Below, piece after piece: positions 18,522 through 27,428 of a stretch of 64,000 nucleotides of DNA. The DNA is from Methylobacterium gregans (GTDB taxonomy: Bacteria; Pseudomonadota; Alphaproteobacteria; Rhizobiales; Beijerinckiaceae). Below the pieces are notes generated by a model, which was not told the DNA's origin, made no database searches, and worked only from the letters and a program-made list of their open reading frames with translations. Every line of letters starts with the position of its first letter. Position 1 is the first letter of the stretch. The translations under genes and the position numbers were made by a program. The stretch is taken from positions 1 to 64,000 of the forward strand of contig NZ_BPQM01000052.1 in assembly GCF_022179245.1 (NCBI RefSeq), read 5' to 3'.

Positions 18522-19412
18522 ATGGACCTGCTCGCCCTCTCCGACTTCACCCTCGTTGCTCGCTACGGCGGGTTCGGGAAGGCTGCTCGAGCCGCAGGAC
18601 GACCGAAGGCAACATTGTCCCGGCGCGTGGCGGATTTGGAAGCGAGCCTGAACTTGCGCCTGTTCGAGCGGGGCGCGCGCGACCTGAAGCTGACGGAGGA
18701 GGGGCGGGCGCTGTTTGAGCGAGCCGGTGTGCTGCTCACCGAACTGGAAGAAACGGCTGCGACGATCGCCTCAGGCGGTGAGCGGCCTCGGGGCCGCCTG
18801 CGGATCAGCGCCCCCTTGCTGTTCTCTCAGACCGCGATGGGAAAGCTCGCAGCGGGCTTCGCCCTCAAGTACCCCGAGGTCCGGCTTGAGGTCACGACAG
18901 AGGACCGGGCCGTCGACATGATCGAGGAGGGCTTCGATCTGGTGATCCGGGTCAACCCCGACCCGGACGAGAGCCTCGTCGGCCGCGCCTTCTTGCGCGA
19001 CCGCATGGTGGTCGTGGCGAGCCCCGGCCTTGCCCAGCAAACCGAAGGCATCTCCGTTCCGGCCGTCGTGCGGGGCGGTAGCGAGCGCACGGCATGGCGC
19101 GTTAGGACGCTGGCCGGCCCCGCCACGATCGCGGTCGAGCCGGTTCTTTCCCTAGCATCGCTCATCATGGTGCGTGACGCGGTGCGCGCAGGCGTCGGCG
19201 CGGCGCGCTTGCCCGTTTCGCTCGTGAGCCACGATCTTGCTGATGGGACACTGGTCCACTGGGGCGATGTCGACGCGCCGGACATCGCACTGTGGACGCT
19301 CTATCCCACTCGCCGGCTTCTCAGCGCGCGCGTCTCGGCCTTTCTCGACCACCTGAAAGAGGCGTTTCCGAAAGGGACGCCGGACGAACTGGCTTCCTAC
19401 GTCGTAGGATGA
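18522..19412 (+). CDS. LysR-family transcriptional regulator
   Basis: A 296-residue regulator with an N-terminal winged helix-turn-helix (DFTLVARYGGFGKAARA, then KATLSRRVADLE) and a C-terminal periplasmic-binding-like effector domain. It is transcribed divergently from the NmrA-family gene at 17535-18416 and probably controls it in response to a small molecule. The start ATG 18522 gives the usual distance to the helix-turn-helix. Confidence 0.92.
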   Translation: MDLLALSDFTLVARYGGFGKAARAAGRPKATLSRRVADLEASLNLRLFERGARDLKLTEEGRALFERAGVLLTELEETAATIASGGERPRGRLRISAPLLFSQTAMGKLAAGFALKYPEVRLEVTTEDRAVDMIEEGFDLVIRVNPDPDESLVGRAFLRDRMVVVASPGLAQQTEGISVPAVVRGGSERTAWRVRTLAGPATIAVEPVLSLASLIMVRDAVRAGVGAARLPVSLVSHDLADGTLVHWGDVDAPDIALWTLYPTRRLLSARVSAFLDHLKEAFPKGTPDELASYVVG

Positions 19413-19770
19413 TGCTGCTCCGGAGCGCGCATGGATTAATGCGGAGGTCGTCCAGCCCGCCCGTGACCGCTGCGACGCCTGCTTCCGGAACACCGAGACG
19501 ACGTCCTCGGCGGCGGTACAGGGCCCAAGGTTTGTGCGGAGAGCTTCACAGCCGCCGCTCGGTGATCGCAGTTGTCTGGCTATGCTTCTTGACCGCGATT
19601 TTGGACGACGGACAGTCGGCCTCCGAGCTTAAGCCATGCGGGGGGCTTTGGAACCCGAAAGGATGTGGACGAGACCAACTCGACGCTGCCGTCGGATGGC
19701 ACGCGAACGTAGGATCGCGCCCGGCCGCTTCCGAAGGCCATGGCAAGGATCAAGGTCAACGGATCGCCGC
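19413..19770. other. Intergenic stretch, no gene seen
   Basis: These 358 bases contain only short open frames without recognisable protein character. They may hold the promoter of the exonuclease gene that follows. Confidence 0.5.
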
Positions 19771-20670
19771 GTGAGCCAGCCCCTTGACAGCATCGCTGCC
19801 GTGCTCGAGGGCACCGGCGAGTACCGCGTTCTGCGTCGCCTCTCGCCGATCACGGGGTGCGGCGATGCCCCCGATGAGCCGACCTTCATCGGCTTGGCAC
19901 TTGATACCGAGACCACCGGCCTCGATCCCATGGTCGACGAGGTGATCGAACTCGGCATCGTCAAGTTCGAGTACGGTGCGAGCGGCCGCATCTACCGGGT
20001 GCTCGACACCTTCAATCAGCTGCAACAGCCGAGCCGCCCGATCCCGCCGGAGGTCACACGGCTGACCGGGATCACGGATGCGGATGTCGCCGGTCGGACG
20101 ATCGACGACACGGCGGTCGAGGCTCTGGCGGCCGATGCCGCCGTCGTCATCGCGCACAATGCCCTGTTTGACAGGCAGATGTGCGAGCGACGTTGGCCCA
20201 TCTTCGCGGAGCGTAACTGGGCGTGTTCCTGCCATCAGGTGCCATGGCGGGTCGAGGGACACGAGGGGCAGAAGCTCGGCTACCTCCTGAACGACTTCGG
20301 CTGCTTCCACGCTGGGCATCGCGCCATCGATGATTGCCATGCCCTCCTAGTCCTGCTGAGCCAGCCGCTGCGAAGCTCGGGCCGTCTCGCGCTCGCCTGC
20401 CTGCTGGAAACGGCTCGCAAGCCGACCGTGCGCCTGTGGGCGAAGGGATCACCGATCGAGACGAAGGACCTCCTGAAGGCGCGCAGCTACCGTTGGAGCG
20501 GTCGTCGGCGCTGCTGGTACATCGACCTCGACGAGGACCAACTGGAGGTCGAGCGGACGTTTCTCGGCCAGCAGATCTACGGACGCCCTGTCAGTGATCT
20601 GCCCGCCGACCGCTTCACGGCCCGCGACCGCTTCTCGATGCGGACCAACCCAGAGATTGCCGCGGTCTGA
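19771..20670 (+). CDS. DnaQ-like 3'-5' exonuclease (DEDDh)
   Basis: A 299-residue exonuclease domain protein. Motif ExoI is ALDTETTGLDP (Asp and Glu), ExoII is IAHNALFDRQM (Asp), and ExoIII is GHRAIDDCHAL (His and Asp), so the metal-binding set looks complete. A C-terminal part of about 90 residues (RARSYRWSGRRRCWYIDLD-type) is conserved in this stand-alone bacterial group and may bind nucleic acid. The frame is open to 19636, but GTG 19771 (MSQPLDSIAAVL) fits the usual N-terminus. Role: trimming of single-strand or RNA/DNA ends; the precise pathway is unknown. Confidence 0.87.
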   Translation: MSQPLDSIAAVLEGTGEYRVLRRLSPITGCGDAPDEPTFIGLALDTETTGLDPMVDEVIELGIVKFEYGASGRIYRVLDTFNQLQQPSRPIPPEVTRLTGITDADVAGRTIDDTAVEALAADAAVVIAHNALFDRQMCERRWPIFAERNWACSCHQVPWRVEGHEGQKLGYLLNDFGCFHAGHRAIDDCHALLVLLSQPLRSSGRLALACLLETARKPTVRLWAKGSPIETKDLLKARSYRWSGRRRCWYIDLDEDQLEVERTFLGQQIYGRPVSDLPADRFTARDRFSMRTNPEIAAV

Positions 20671-20999
20671 GCCGAGATAGAAATCGTCCCCGATCATGCC
20701 GCCGCACATTATTCTCGGTGTCCCGTTCCAAATTTTGGCGACGAAAATTTGATTGAATCGTGTCGTGAATTTGCATTGACATACTCAAGCGTTGGCATGT
20801 TGTGCACCTGTGCGGATTGATCCTATAAGGACGTCGCTACGGCCTTCACCGAGCACCGAAAAGCTCAGGCTGAAGCAATCCATAGTGTGATCCCCAGGCT
20901 AACTGGAAAATGTTAGTCGTCGCCCAGTATGCGGCCTCGTATCGATGCCCTATGTCTGCCCTGCCACTTTTCAAAAAAGTCGGCCAGGAGAGGCGCATC
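20671..20999. other. AT-rich intergenic region
   Basis: No gene is seen. The stretch is distinctly richer in A/T than its flanks and contains a TTGACA at 20776-20781, a possible -35 element, but no convincing -10 partner. It precedes the disrupted SH3 gene. Confidence 0.45.
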
Positions 21000-21575
21000 A
21001 TGGCACGTCGCCGGGGATCAGCATCGGGAGGAGCCTTGCTTCTGGTGCCGATCGCCTTGATCGGTCTCATCTTCGGAAACAGTAGCAAGCCTCCTGCGCC
21101 TCCTCCTCAAACGTCGAGCGCGCCACCGGTAACTTACGCCTTGTTACCAGCCGAGCCAGCCACGCCCTCATGGTCGGGAAACTCGGCGACGCTCGGGGAC
21201 ACGACATCGCCTCAATCCGCTGTCGAACCCCCGCGCACTGCCGAGCCGGAGAAGCGAACAGGACCTGCGGCCTACATCTCCGGCCACAAGGTTCCTCTGC
21301 GAGCTCAGCCGAAGGCCGGGGGGCAGATTGTCGATCGGCTCGGGCCGAAGCAGGCGGTGACCGTCTTGGAGCGTCGCGCCGACTGGGTCGAGATCCGGCA
21401 CAACCTGACCCAGCGCAAGGGGTGGGTTCAGGCCAAGCGCCTGCGTGATACCGAACCCGAGGAGAACGTCGCCAAGCCGCCCTCGGTCTCCACCGCATTG
21501 AGCGTCGCTGCCATTGCGAAGCTGCTGATCGCGGCTTCGATCGCCGACTATCGGTTCTTCGTCATTTGGGATTGA
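21000..21575 (+). pseudogene. SH3-domain protein, N-terminal part, split by a tnpB element
   Basis: The 191-codon frame starts at ATG 21000 behind an AGGAGAGG ribosome-binding site. It encodes a membrane anchor (GGALLLVPIALIGLIFG), a Pro-rich linker, an SH3b domain (HKVPLRAQPKAGGQIVD to RKGWVQAKRL) and the start of a C-terminal segment, AASIADYR. At 21552 the coding sequence is interrupted: the last codons (FFVIWD) belong to the inserted element. Removing the element and one copy of the flanking repeat rejoins it in frame with 22925-23083 to give 234 residues. It is probably a cell-envelope protein, now truncated. Confidence 0.85.
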
Positions 21576-21579
21576 TGAT
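21553..21579 (+). repeat. Left terminal inverted repeat
   Basis: Begins GGTTCTTCGTCATTT and ends TTGATGAT. It pairs with 22897-22923 with four mismatches over 27 positions. Confidence 0.8.
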
Positions 21580-22848
21580 CCCCATCTGACGTCTCGTCTC
21601 CAGCACCTTACGGCGAGGAGAGTTCTGGGACGACGCACGGCCCGAAGGCCCACGTTGGCGTCCCCAGGGGCACGGCCTCCCCCGTCGCGGCGATCGCCGC
21701 GAACTCCCGCAGAGCATCACGCGCGCGGCATTCTCGTCGCGGTGCAGGCTCGCCCCACAGGCACAGGCATGCCAGCGGAGCGAGAGCGGCTTCGCCGCAT
21801 ACACACCGCAGCCCGAGCACGTGCCAGACGATCGGCGCGCGTCCCGGGTCTTCACGACGCCACCGGCTCTCGCAGCCTTGTAGCGTGTATAGTCGATGAG
21901 ACGCCGCCACGCGGCGTCCAGGATCTCGCGGTTCAGCCCGCGCTTCTGCGCGACGTTGACGCCTGGCTCGTCCACCGTTCCGGTGGCAGAGCGCGTTAAG
22001 TTGCGGATCCGCAGGTCCTCGAAGACGATCAGAGCAAAGCTTCGCGCGAGGCTCGCGCTGACCTTGTGCAGGTGGTCGTTGCGTTGGTCTGCGACGCGGC
22101 GCAGCTGACCCGCCAGCGTTGCCTTGACCTTCCGGCGGCAGTTGGACCCGCGCCTGCATCGGGCAAGCGCCCGGCGCGAGTGGCGGATCTCGCGTTCCCG
22201 ACGGGAGACCGGGCGACGATTAGCGATCCGCTCGCCAGTGGAAAGCGTCAGGAGCGCCTCGATGCCAAGGTCGCAGCCGACAGCGGAGCCGGGGTGCGCA
22301 TGCTCGGGAGCGACGATGCTGGCGCTGTCGATGGTCAGCGCCAGGAACCAGCCGCGTCCGACCTTTGTGAAGGTCGCGCCGAGCAGGCGCGCATCTTCGG
22401 GCAGCGCCCGATCCGGACAGAGCCGGATCGGGCGATCCATGCCTTTCAGGCGGATGCGCTGATGCCCGAGCTCGAGCCGTAGGCCTGTCATCTCGTAGAG
22501 CCCGAAGCTCCGCCAGCGGCTCTTGGCCTTGAAGCGGGGGAAGCCGGCCTTGCCGGCCCTGCGCTTCACCCGGCCGAAGAAGCCGGTGAACGCATCCTCG
22601 ACGCGCGCCAGGGTCCACCGACCCATCGTGACCGGATCGGCTCCATGACCCTCCGGGTCATCGGCGCGGATGACGGTCAGCGACTTCTGCTGATCGAGAC
22701 GCGTGATCGTCTTACGCTGGAGCCGGTAAGCGTCGCGGCGCTCTTGGAGCGCAGCGTTGTAGAGAAGGCGTTGCCGCTCCAGCCGCTCGTCGAGCAGGCG
22801 GTGCTGTGCCCGAGTCGGGCGCAGCTTCTGGCGGAAGGTCAAAATCAC
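21562..22848 (-). CDS. tnpB: RNA-guided nuclease TnpB (second copy, divergent)
   Basis: A 428-residue TnpB. The RuvC residues are present: Asp in GCDLGIEAL, Glu in FEDLRIRNL, Asp in LHRDENAARVML. The zinc ribbon Cys pairs (CSGCG, CACGA) lie between. It is clearly different from the copy at 16208-17332 and has a longer basic C-terminal tail (SSRRSPRRGRPCPWGR onward). The GTG start at 22848 lies at the edge of a 13-base-arm hairpin (22847-22881), as in IS605 left ends. Its stop is only nine bases inside the left terminal repeat, and its C-terminal codons read through element DNA. Confidence 0.88.
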   Translation of the reverse strand: MILTFRQKLRPTRAQHRLLDERLERQRLLYNAALQERRDAYRLQRKTITRLDQQKSLTVIRADDPEGHGADPVTMGRWTLARVEDAFTGFFGRVKRRAGKAGFPRFKAKSRWRSFGLYEMTGLRLELGHQRIRLKGMDRPIRLCPDRALPEDARLLGATFTKVGRGWFLALTIDSASIVAPEHAHPGSAVGCDLGIEALLTLSTGERIANRRPVSRREREIRHSRRALARCRRGSNCRRKVKATLAGQLRRVADQRNDHLHKVSASLARSFALIVFEDLRIRNLTRSATGTVDEPGVNVAQKRGLNREILDAAWRRLIDYTRYKAARAGGVVKTRDARRSSGTCSGCGVYAAKPLSLRWHACACGASLHRDENAARVMLCGSSRRSPRRGRPCPWGRQRGPSGRASSQNSPRRKVLETRRQMGIINPK

Positions 22849-22881
22849 GGGTTTACGCTACGGAACGAAGCGTGAACCCGT
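22847..22881. repeat. Inverted repeat upstream of tnpB
   Basis: acgggtttacgct and agcgtgaacccgt form a stem with one mismatch around a nine-base loop. It overlaps the tnpB start codon, so it may control translation or be a remnant of an IS605-type left-end hairpin. Confidence 0.65.
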
Positions 22882-22896
22882 CAAGCCGTCGTACCC

Positions 22897-22923
22897 ATCA
22901 TCAACCCGAAATGACGAATGACC
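22897..22923 (-). repeat. Right terminal inverted repeat
   Basis: The inverted partner of 21553-21579. Read on the minus strand it begins GGTCATTCGTCATTT and ends TTGATGAT. Confidence 0.8.
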
Positions 22924-22924
22924 A

Positions 22925-23083
22925 GACTATCCCGGCCCTTGTGCATGCCCATACCAGAGCGCACGGAACGGATCCTCCTGCGGGCGGCGTGCGGCCTACT
23001 CTCGGCCAGGCGGCTATGCACCGCTGTGCTACGCCAAGGACATCACACCGGCGATGGTTGCTGAGTACCGGGCAGCCCACTGA
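22925..23083 (+). pseudogene. SH3-domain protein, detached C-terminal part
   Basis: Fifty-two codons ending in TGA at 23081-23083. They encode the Cys-rich tail that normally ends this family: DYPGPCACPYQSARNGSSC, then RRAAYSRPGGYAPLCY and a short helix. It has no start codon and follows directly on the right end of the tnpB element. The frame fits the N-terminal part at 21000-21552 once the insertion is removed. Confidence 0.8.
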
Positions 23084-23258
23084 CGGGCAGCCCTGCCGAG
23101 AACCTCGCGGTTGGGCGGCGGTTGGGTCCTGGCTTTGCCCCGTCTGGACAGCTGCATCGGCATCCAGACGCAGCAATTTCCGAATTGTGGCCGATTCAAC
23201 CTTGAATGGGTCTCGGCAACCCGGCAAACCGTGCAGAACAAAGGTACGGGGTACGACA

Positions 23259-26200
23259 ATGGCCCGGGGTGGAGCGCGCGGTTTTCTTCTGGTCGCGGCG
23301 GTCACAGCATCGATCGGGCCGGCCTCCGCCCAGGTTACGCCGCTCGACATATTCGGGGGGCTTCTTGGTGCTGCCCAGGCGCAGGCCGCCCGTGATGCCT
23401 GGGCTCGGCTCTCCAGTAGGGACCGGTTCTGCCTGGATCGCGCCCTTGCGCGCCGAAACGCCGACATCGCCGGCATGATCCAGCGTGGCATCGGCCCGGA
23501 TGACGGGCGTCTCGGCAGCTTCTTCGCCGAGTGCCGGCGCTTCACCGAACCGAACCTGCGGCAGGGCTTCAGCTGCACCACGTCCGATGAGAACGGCTGG
23601 TCGGTCTCGACCACCTGCAATCAGTCCTTCGCCTACCGCGACGCGAGCAACCGCATCCTGGCGGTCGAGCCACGCGAGGCGATCGAGCTGCACTTCTCGG
23701 GCACCCGCATCATCGTCGCCGACGTCGAGACCGGCGAGGCACGAGAGCTGCGTCAGGCGCGGGCCGAGGCTCAGGGCCGAGCCGAGCAGCTTCAGGTACT
23801 CAAGACCACGCTCGCCAACTACCAGCGCGACGCCTCGCCCGTCGTGCGTTCGGAGGCTGCGCGGATCCAGAGCCGGATCGAGCAGCAACTCGCCGCCCGT
23901 ACCGGCCCATCCGCGCCCGATACGGACACGATCAGCCGGGAGGTCGGTGGGCTCGGTGCGTTGTCTCAGACCGAGGCCGCGCGTCTGTCCGCGCTCGATC
24001 GGATGGGTAGCCTGCGCGCGCAGGCCGAGGCGCGCACCAAGACCGAGACTTCGGAGGGGCTGAAGAAGCGGCTCGCCGACCTGCGCAGGGAGGCCGCCGC
24101 CGTGTCCGAGCCCCCGCGCACCGCCTCGCTGCCGAAGCCGTTGGCGTCGACCCGCGATCTCGGGCCGTCCTTCGACTGCGAGAAGGCCAACACCCCGCTG
24201 CCGATCCTGATCTGCGAGGATGCCGGTCTGCGCCGCATTGATCTCGAGATGGCCCGGCCCTTCTACGCACTGCGCCACCTCAAGCCCGATGCTGGCGCGG
24301 AGCTGAAGGCGGAGTCGAACGACTTGGTCGAGCGCACGCTCAAGACCTGCCGCATCCCGGAGACCGGCAAGGTCACGGCGGCTCTGCGCGCCCGCGCCGT
24401 CCCCTGCATCGCTGCGGCCTACCAGCGCCAGAAGGAAGCTTGGGCAGCGCGCGTCGGACGCGATGGTCCCCCTGCGGCACGCCAGGAGATCGGGCGGCCG
24501 ATCGAGGACCATGTCCGCCTGCAAGAGGCCCTACGCACAGGTGGCTATCTTGCGGCTGATGCGATCGCCGATGGCGTCTACGGCGGCGTGACGCGGCGGG
24601 CGATCACGAGCTTCGCGGATGCCCAGGGCTTCGCCGGCGATGGCTTTCTCGGAACCGGCCTCGCCGACCGGCTCGGGCGCGGTCAGAGTGTTGGCCCGAG
24701 CCTCGCCGTGGTGACGGATGCCGGCCTGCCCGCCCGCATCGAGGCCGTCGCGCGGCGCTACGAGGCCTATCTCGGTGACCTCGGGGGCGAAGAACGGGAC
24801 CGCAGCTCCCGCCTCCAGGCGCAGCGCCGGCTCGACGAACAACGCAAGCGTATCGAGGCCCTGCTGGCCGGCCCGGTACCGGAGGACCTGCGAACCGAAC
24901 TGGCTCCGCTGCTCAAACAGTCGGAAGGGGCTTCGCCGCAGGAACTGCCGCGTGTCGTGGAGACCATCGAGCGGCGCTTTGCGCAGATCGAACCACGCGT
25001 GCGCGAGGCCGAGGCGGTGCAGCGCGCCGTCACCGACAAGAACCGCTTCCTCGTAGAGGGCGATCCCAGCGACATCCTGCTCCTCTACAACAGCTCGCCG
25101 CGGGCGGGCGCGGTCGTTCGCGGCCTCGACGGCAACCTCGTCTTCGATCCTGAACGCACGCTGGCCTGCGCCCTGCCGGACGCGCCGGCCGACCGGATCG
25201 CCCTCGAACAGCTCGTCGCTAGGCTGCGTAGCCTCGGTGCCCCGGTCCGGGAGACGCTGCCCCGCTGCACCAGCGCACAGCAGCTGAACGCCGACCTGCT
25301 AGCCCTCGAGCGCGGCGCGCTACGTGCGCAGTCCGGGCTGTTCGGCACCATCGCCTCGGCGGTCGATACAGGCGTTTACGCGCTCGCCGGGACGGTGCTG
25401 AAGTCCGACATCGAGGCCGCGCGCCAGCAAGAGGGCATCCGCGCGGCGGAAGCCGAGAGCGAGGTCTCGCGCGGGACCTCGGAGGGCTTGGCCGTGCTCG
25501 CCTTCGGCACCGGCTCGCGCACGGTCTGCCGAGTGGCGGCTGGGGACAAGGCGCTGCACGACCGTCTCTTGGAGCCCTACGAGGCCCTGCTGAAGGCGGA
25601 ACTCGGCGGCGCGACCACCGTGGTGGCGGCGAGTGCCGACGGAGCCTTTCTGTCGGTCAAGCGCGGTCAGTGCGGGGCTGTCTACGGCAGTGCCAAGGAT
25701 CTCGCGCCCCTGGTGAAGGGGCTGACCCGCGACGGCGTCAGCTTCCGCTATTTGCCGATCTGGATCGCGCCCGAGATCGCCGCCAAGGCGCAGGCAACGC
25801 TGGCGGAGCAGGGCGACGCCAAGCGCCGCGCGCGCGAAGCAGAGGAGCGCCAGCGCGAGCGCGACCAGGCGGAGAACCGGCGCGCGGCTCTCGTCGAGCG
25901 CCTGAAGCGCGACGCGGCCGAGGCCGAGACCACCCTGAAGGGCGGCATCCCGCAGGATCTCCAGACCTTCCTATCCGGCTTCGTCGCCGATGTGACCGGG
26001 ATCGCGCCGGACACCTCTGATGAGCGCCTGAAGGAGCTCGCCGACGCCTACGCCAGCAAGCGCGCCCGCATCGATGCGGCGGCGCGGCTCGCCCGGGCTG
26101 TCACGGCCAAGAGCCGCTTCCTGATTGAGGGTGGGCGCGGCGACCTGATCGTGCTCTACAACGACAGCGGCAAGGCTCCCTCCGTCGTGCGCAATCTGCG

Positions 26201-27428
26201 CGGCGAGCTGGTATTCGAGGATGGTCGTGGGGCCGCCTGCCTGTACCACGCGCCTCTGTCGGACGTGTTCCTGAACCGGCAGATCCGCGACCGGAGCGCG
26301 GCGCTCGGAGCCAAGCTCGATCTGCCGCTCGCAGCCTGCGGGCCGAACAATCTCGCCAAGCAGGACCTGATCTTCGCCGAGCGCGAGCGCCTGCTGCGCG
26401 AGCCGGTCGACCGGGTGATCACCTTGGTGGAGGCGGTCAACGGCAGCCTGTTCGCTCGGCTCGCCGTCGTCGATGCGGCCGCCCTGGCCTCCGCGCGGCA
26501 GGCTGAGGCGGCCAAGGCCAACGAGGTCGAGGCGCTGGTGCGTGAGCGCAAGGGTGAGGGCTTCGGTGTCATCGTGGTGCCGAACGCATCGAGCGTGCTC
26601 TGCCGGGTCGCGCCCGATAAGACCGAGGCGCACGCGTCCATCCTCGCTCGGCTCTCGGATCGGCTCGGCGACGAGCTGCCGGGCCAACCTGTCGTCGCGC
26701 CGACCTCGGCGGATGGGGCCTTCATCGCGGTCAAGCGCGGCGAGTGCGGCGCGGTCTACGCGGCGTCCGCCGATCTCGCCACGATCACCGAGGCCATGAC
26801 CCGGGACGGCATCAACCACCGCTACCTCCCCCTATGGATCGAGCCCGCCGAAGTCGCGACCACGCAGACCGAGATCGACGCGAGCAAGACCCGCAGCGTC
26901 GAGGAGCAGTTCAAGCGTCAGCGCGAGCTGGAGGAGCGCAGTAAGCTCGACCGTGAGAAGGAGAAGGAGGAGAGCGCCCGGCGCGAGACGCGCGAGCGAG
27001 CCTTGCGCGCCCAGTGGGGCGAGCGGGCGCGCTTCTTCGAGCAGGCGCTCGGCGAGGAGGTGCAAGCCTTTGCCACCGGCGACCGCCCGGTCGGGTTCAC
27101 GGATCGCTACCCGGGACCCGCCCGTCACTATCAGGCTCAGCGCGACGACCGCTGGGAGTTCATGTCGGCCGAAACGCAGATCCTCGACTACGGCACCGCC
27201 CTCTACAAGGAGCGCCCGCTCGAGACGGCCCTGGCGACCACACGGATCAAGATGCGCAACCGCATCAGGGGCGAGTATCAGGACGTTTGCTACGTGACCG
27301 GCTACGTCAACGACGCTGAGTTCGGTGTCATCCGGGATCCTTTCGGGGAGACCTGCGACGAGGTCGGACCCAAGCTCGCCCGCTACAAGCAGGGCGAGCG
27401 CTTCTCGAGCCGGTGGATCGCACAGTGA
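23259..27428 (+). CDS. Giant exported protein with LprI-like, PG-binding and duplicated repeat domains
   Basis: A 1389-residue protein starting at ATG 23259 with a signal peptide (FLLVAAVTASIGPASAQ), so probably periplasmic. A charged segment (about 150-300) is followed by an LprI/DUF1311-like Cys domain (304-394: SFDCEKANTPLPILICED) and a peptidoglycan-binding-like segment (420-474: ADGVYGGVTRRAITSFAD). Two tandem copies of a 260-residue unit follow at about 587-844 and 944-1202; both contain a 'NRFLVEG/SRFLIEG' start, a 'CRVA' strand, a 'SADGAF' turn, 'CGAVY' and an 'RYLPIWI/RYLPLWI' end, and each is followed by a Glu/Arg-rich coiled coil. The C-terminal 140 residues are unique. It overlaps the downstream helicase gene by GTGA, an unexpected pairing with a cytoplasmic defence protein. 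Confidence 0.82.
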   Translation: MARGGARGFLLVAAVTASIGPASAQVTPLDIFGGLLGAAQAQAARDAWARLSSRDRFCLDRALARRNADIAGMIQRGIGPDDGRLGSFFAECRRFTEPNLRQGFSCTTSDENGWSVSTTCNQSFAYRDASNRILAVEPREAIELHFSGTRIIVADVETGEARELRQARAEAQGRAEQLQVLKTTLANYQRDASPVVRSEAARIQSRIEQQLAARTGPSAPDTDTISREVGGLGALSQTEAARLSALDRMGSLRAQAEARTKTETSEGLKKRLADLRREAAAVSEPPRTASLPKPLASTRDLGPSFDCEKANTPLPILICEDAGLRRIDLEMARPFYALRHLKPDAGAELKAESNDLVERTLKTCRIPETGKVTAALRARAVPCIAAAYQRQKEAWAARVGRDGPPAARQEIGRPIEDHVRLQEALRTGGYLAADAIADGVYGGVTRRAITSFADAQGFAGDGFLGTGLADRLGRGQSVGPSLAVVTDAGLPARIEAVARRYEAYLGDLGGEERDRSSRLQAQRRLDEQRKRIEALLAGPVPEDLRTELAPLLKQSEGASPQELPRVVETIERRFAQIEPRVREAEAVQRAVTDKNRFLVEGDPSDILLLYNSSPRAGAVVRGLDGNLVFDPERTLACALPDAPADRIALEQLVARLRSLGAPVRETLPRCTSAQQLNADLLALERGALRAQSGLFGTIASAVDTGVYALAGTVLKSDIEAARQQEGIRAAEAESEVSRGTSEGLAVLAFGTGSRTVCRVAAGDKALHDRLLEPYEALLKAELGGATTVVAASADGAFLSVKRGQCGAVYGSAKDLAPLVKGLTRDGVSFRYLPIWIAPEIAAKAQATLAEQGDAKRRAREAEERQRERDQAENRRAALVERLKRDAAEAETTLKGGIPQDLQTFLSGFVADVTGIAPDTSDERLKELADAYASKRARIDAAARLARAVTAKSRFLIEGGRGDLIVLYNDSGKAPSVVRNLRGELVFEDGRGAACLYHAPLSDVFLNRQIRDRSAALGAKLDLPLAACGPNNLAKQDLIFAERERLLREPVDRVITLVEAVNGSLFARLAVVDAAALASARQAEAAKANEVEALVRERKGEGFGVIVVPNASSVLCRVAPDKTEAHASILARLSDRLGDELPGQPVVAPTSADGAFIAVKRGECGAVYAASADLATITEAMTRDGINHRYLPLWIEPAEVATTQTEIDASKTRSVEEQFKRQRELEERSKLDREKEKEESARRETRERALRAQWGERARFFEQALGEEVQAFATGDRPVGFTDRYPGPARHYQAQRDDRWEFMSAETQILDYGTALYKERPLETALATTRIKMRNRIRGEYQDVCYVTGYVNDAEFGVIRDPFGETCDEVGPKLARYKQGERFSSRWIAQ

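Larger units (their letters stand above)
21553..22923 (-). mobile_element. tnpB-carrying element with terminal inverted repeats and target duplication
   Basis: A 1371-base element whose ends are 27-base inverted repeats (21553-21579 and 22897-22923, 23 of 27 matching, both starting GG). It is flanked by GACTATC direct repeats (21546-21552 and 22925-22931); extending to 8 bases gives CGACTATC versus AGACTATC. Excision of the element plus one repeat restores the SH3 gene frame exactly. Such ends are typical of DDE transposons (from memory the GG-TTC-TTCG-type termini and 8-base duplication recall ISL3-family elements), not of IS200/IS605. The only gene is tnpB, so it would need a transposase from elsewhere. 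Confidence 0.78.

Noticed and set aside
21553..22923. Ordinary IS605 insertion without target duplication
   Set aside because: Possible if one GACTATC belongs to the element, but the 27-base inverted ends and exact frame restoration make a duplicating insertion the better explanation.
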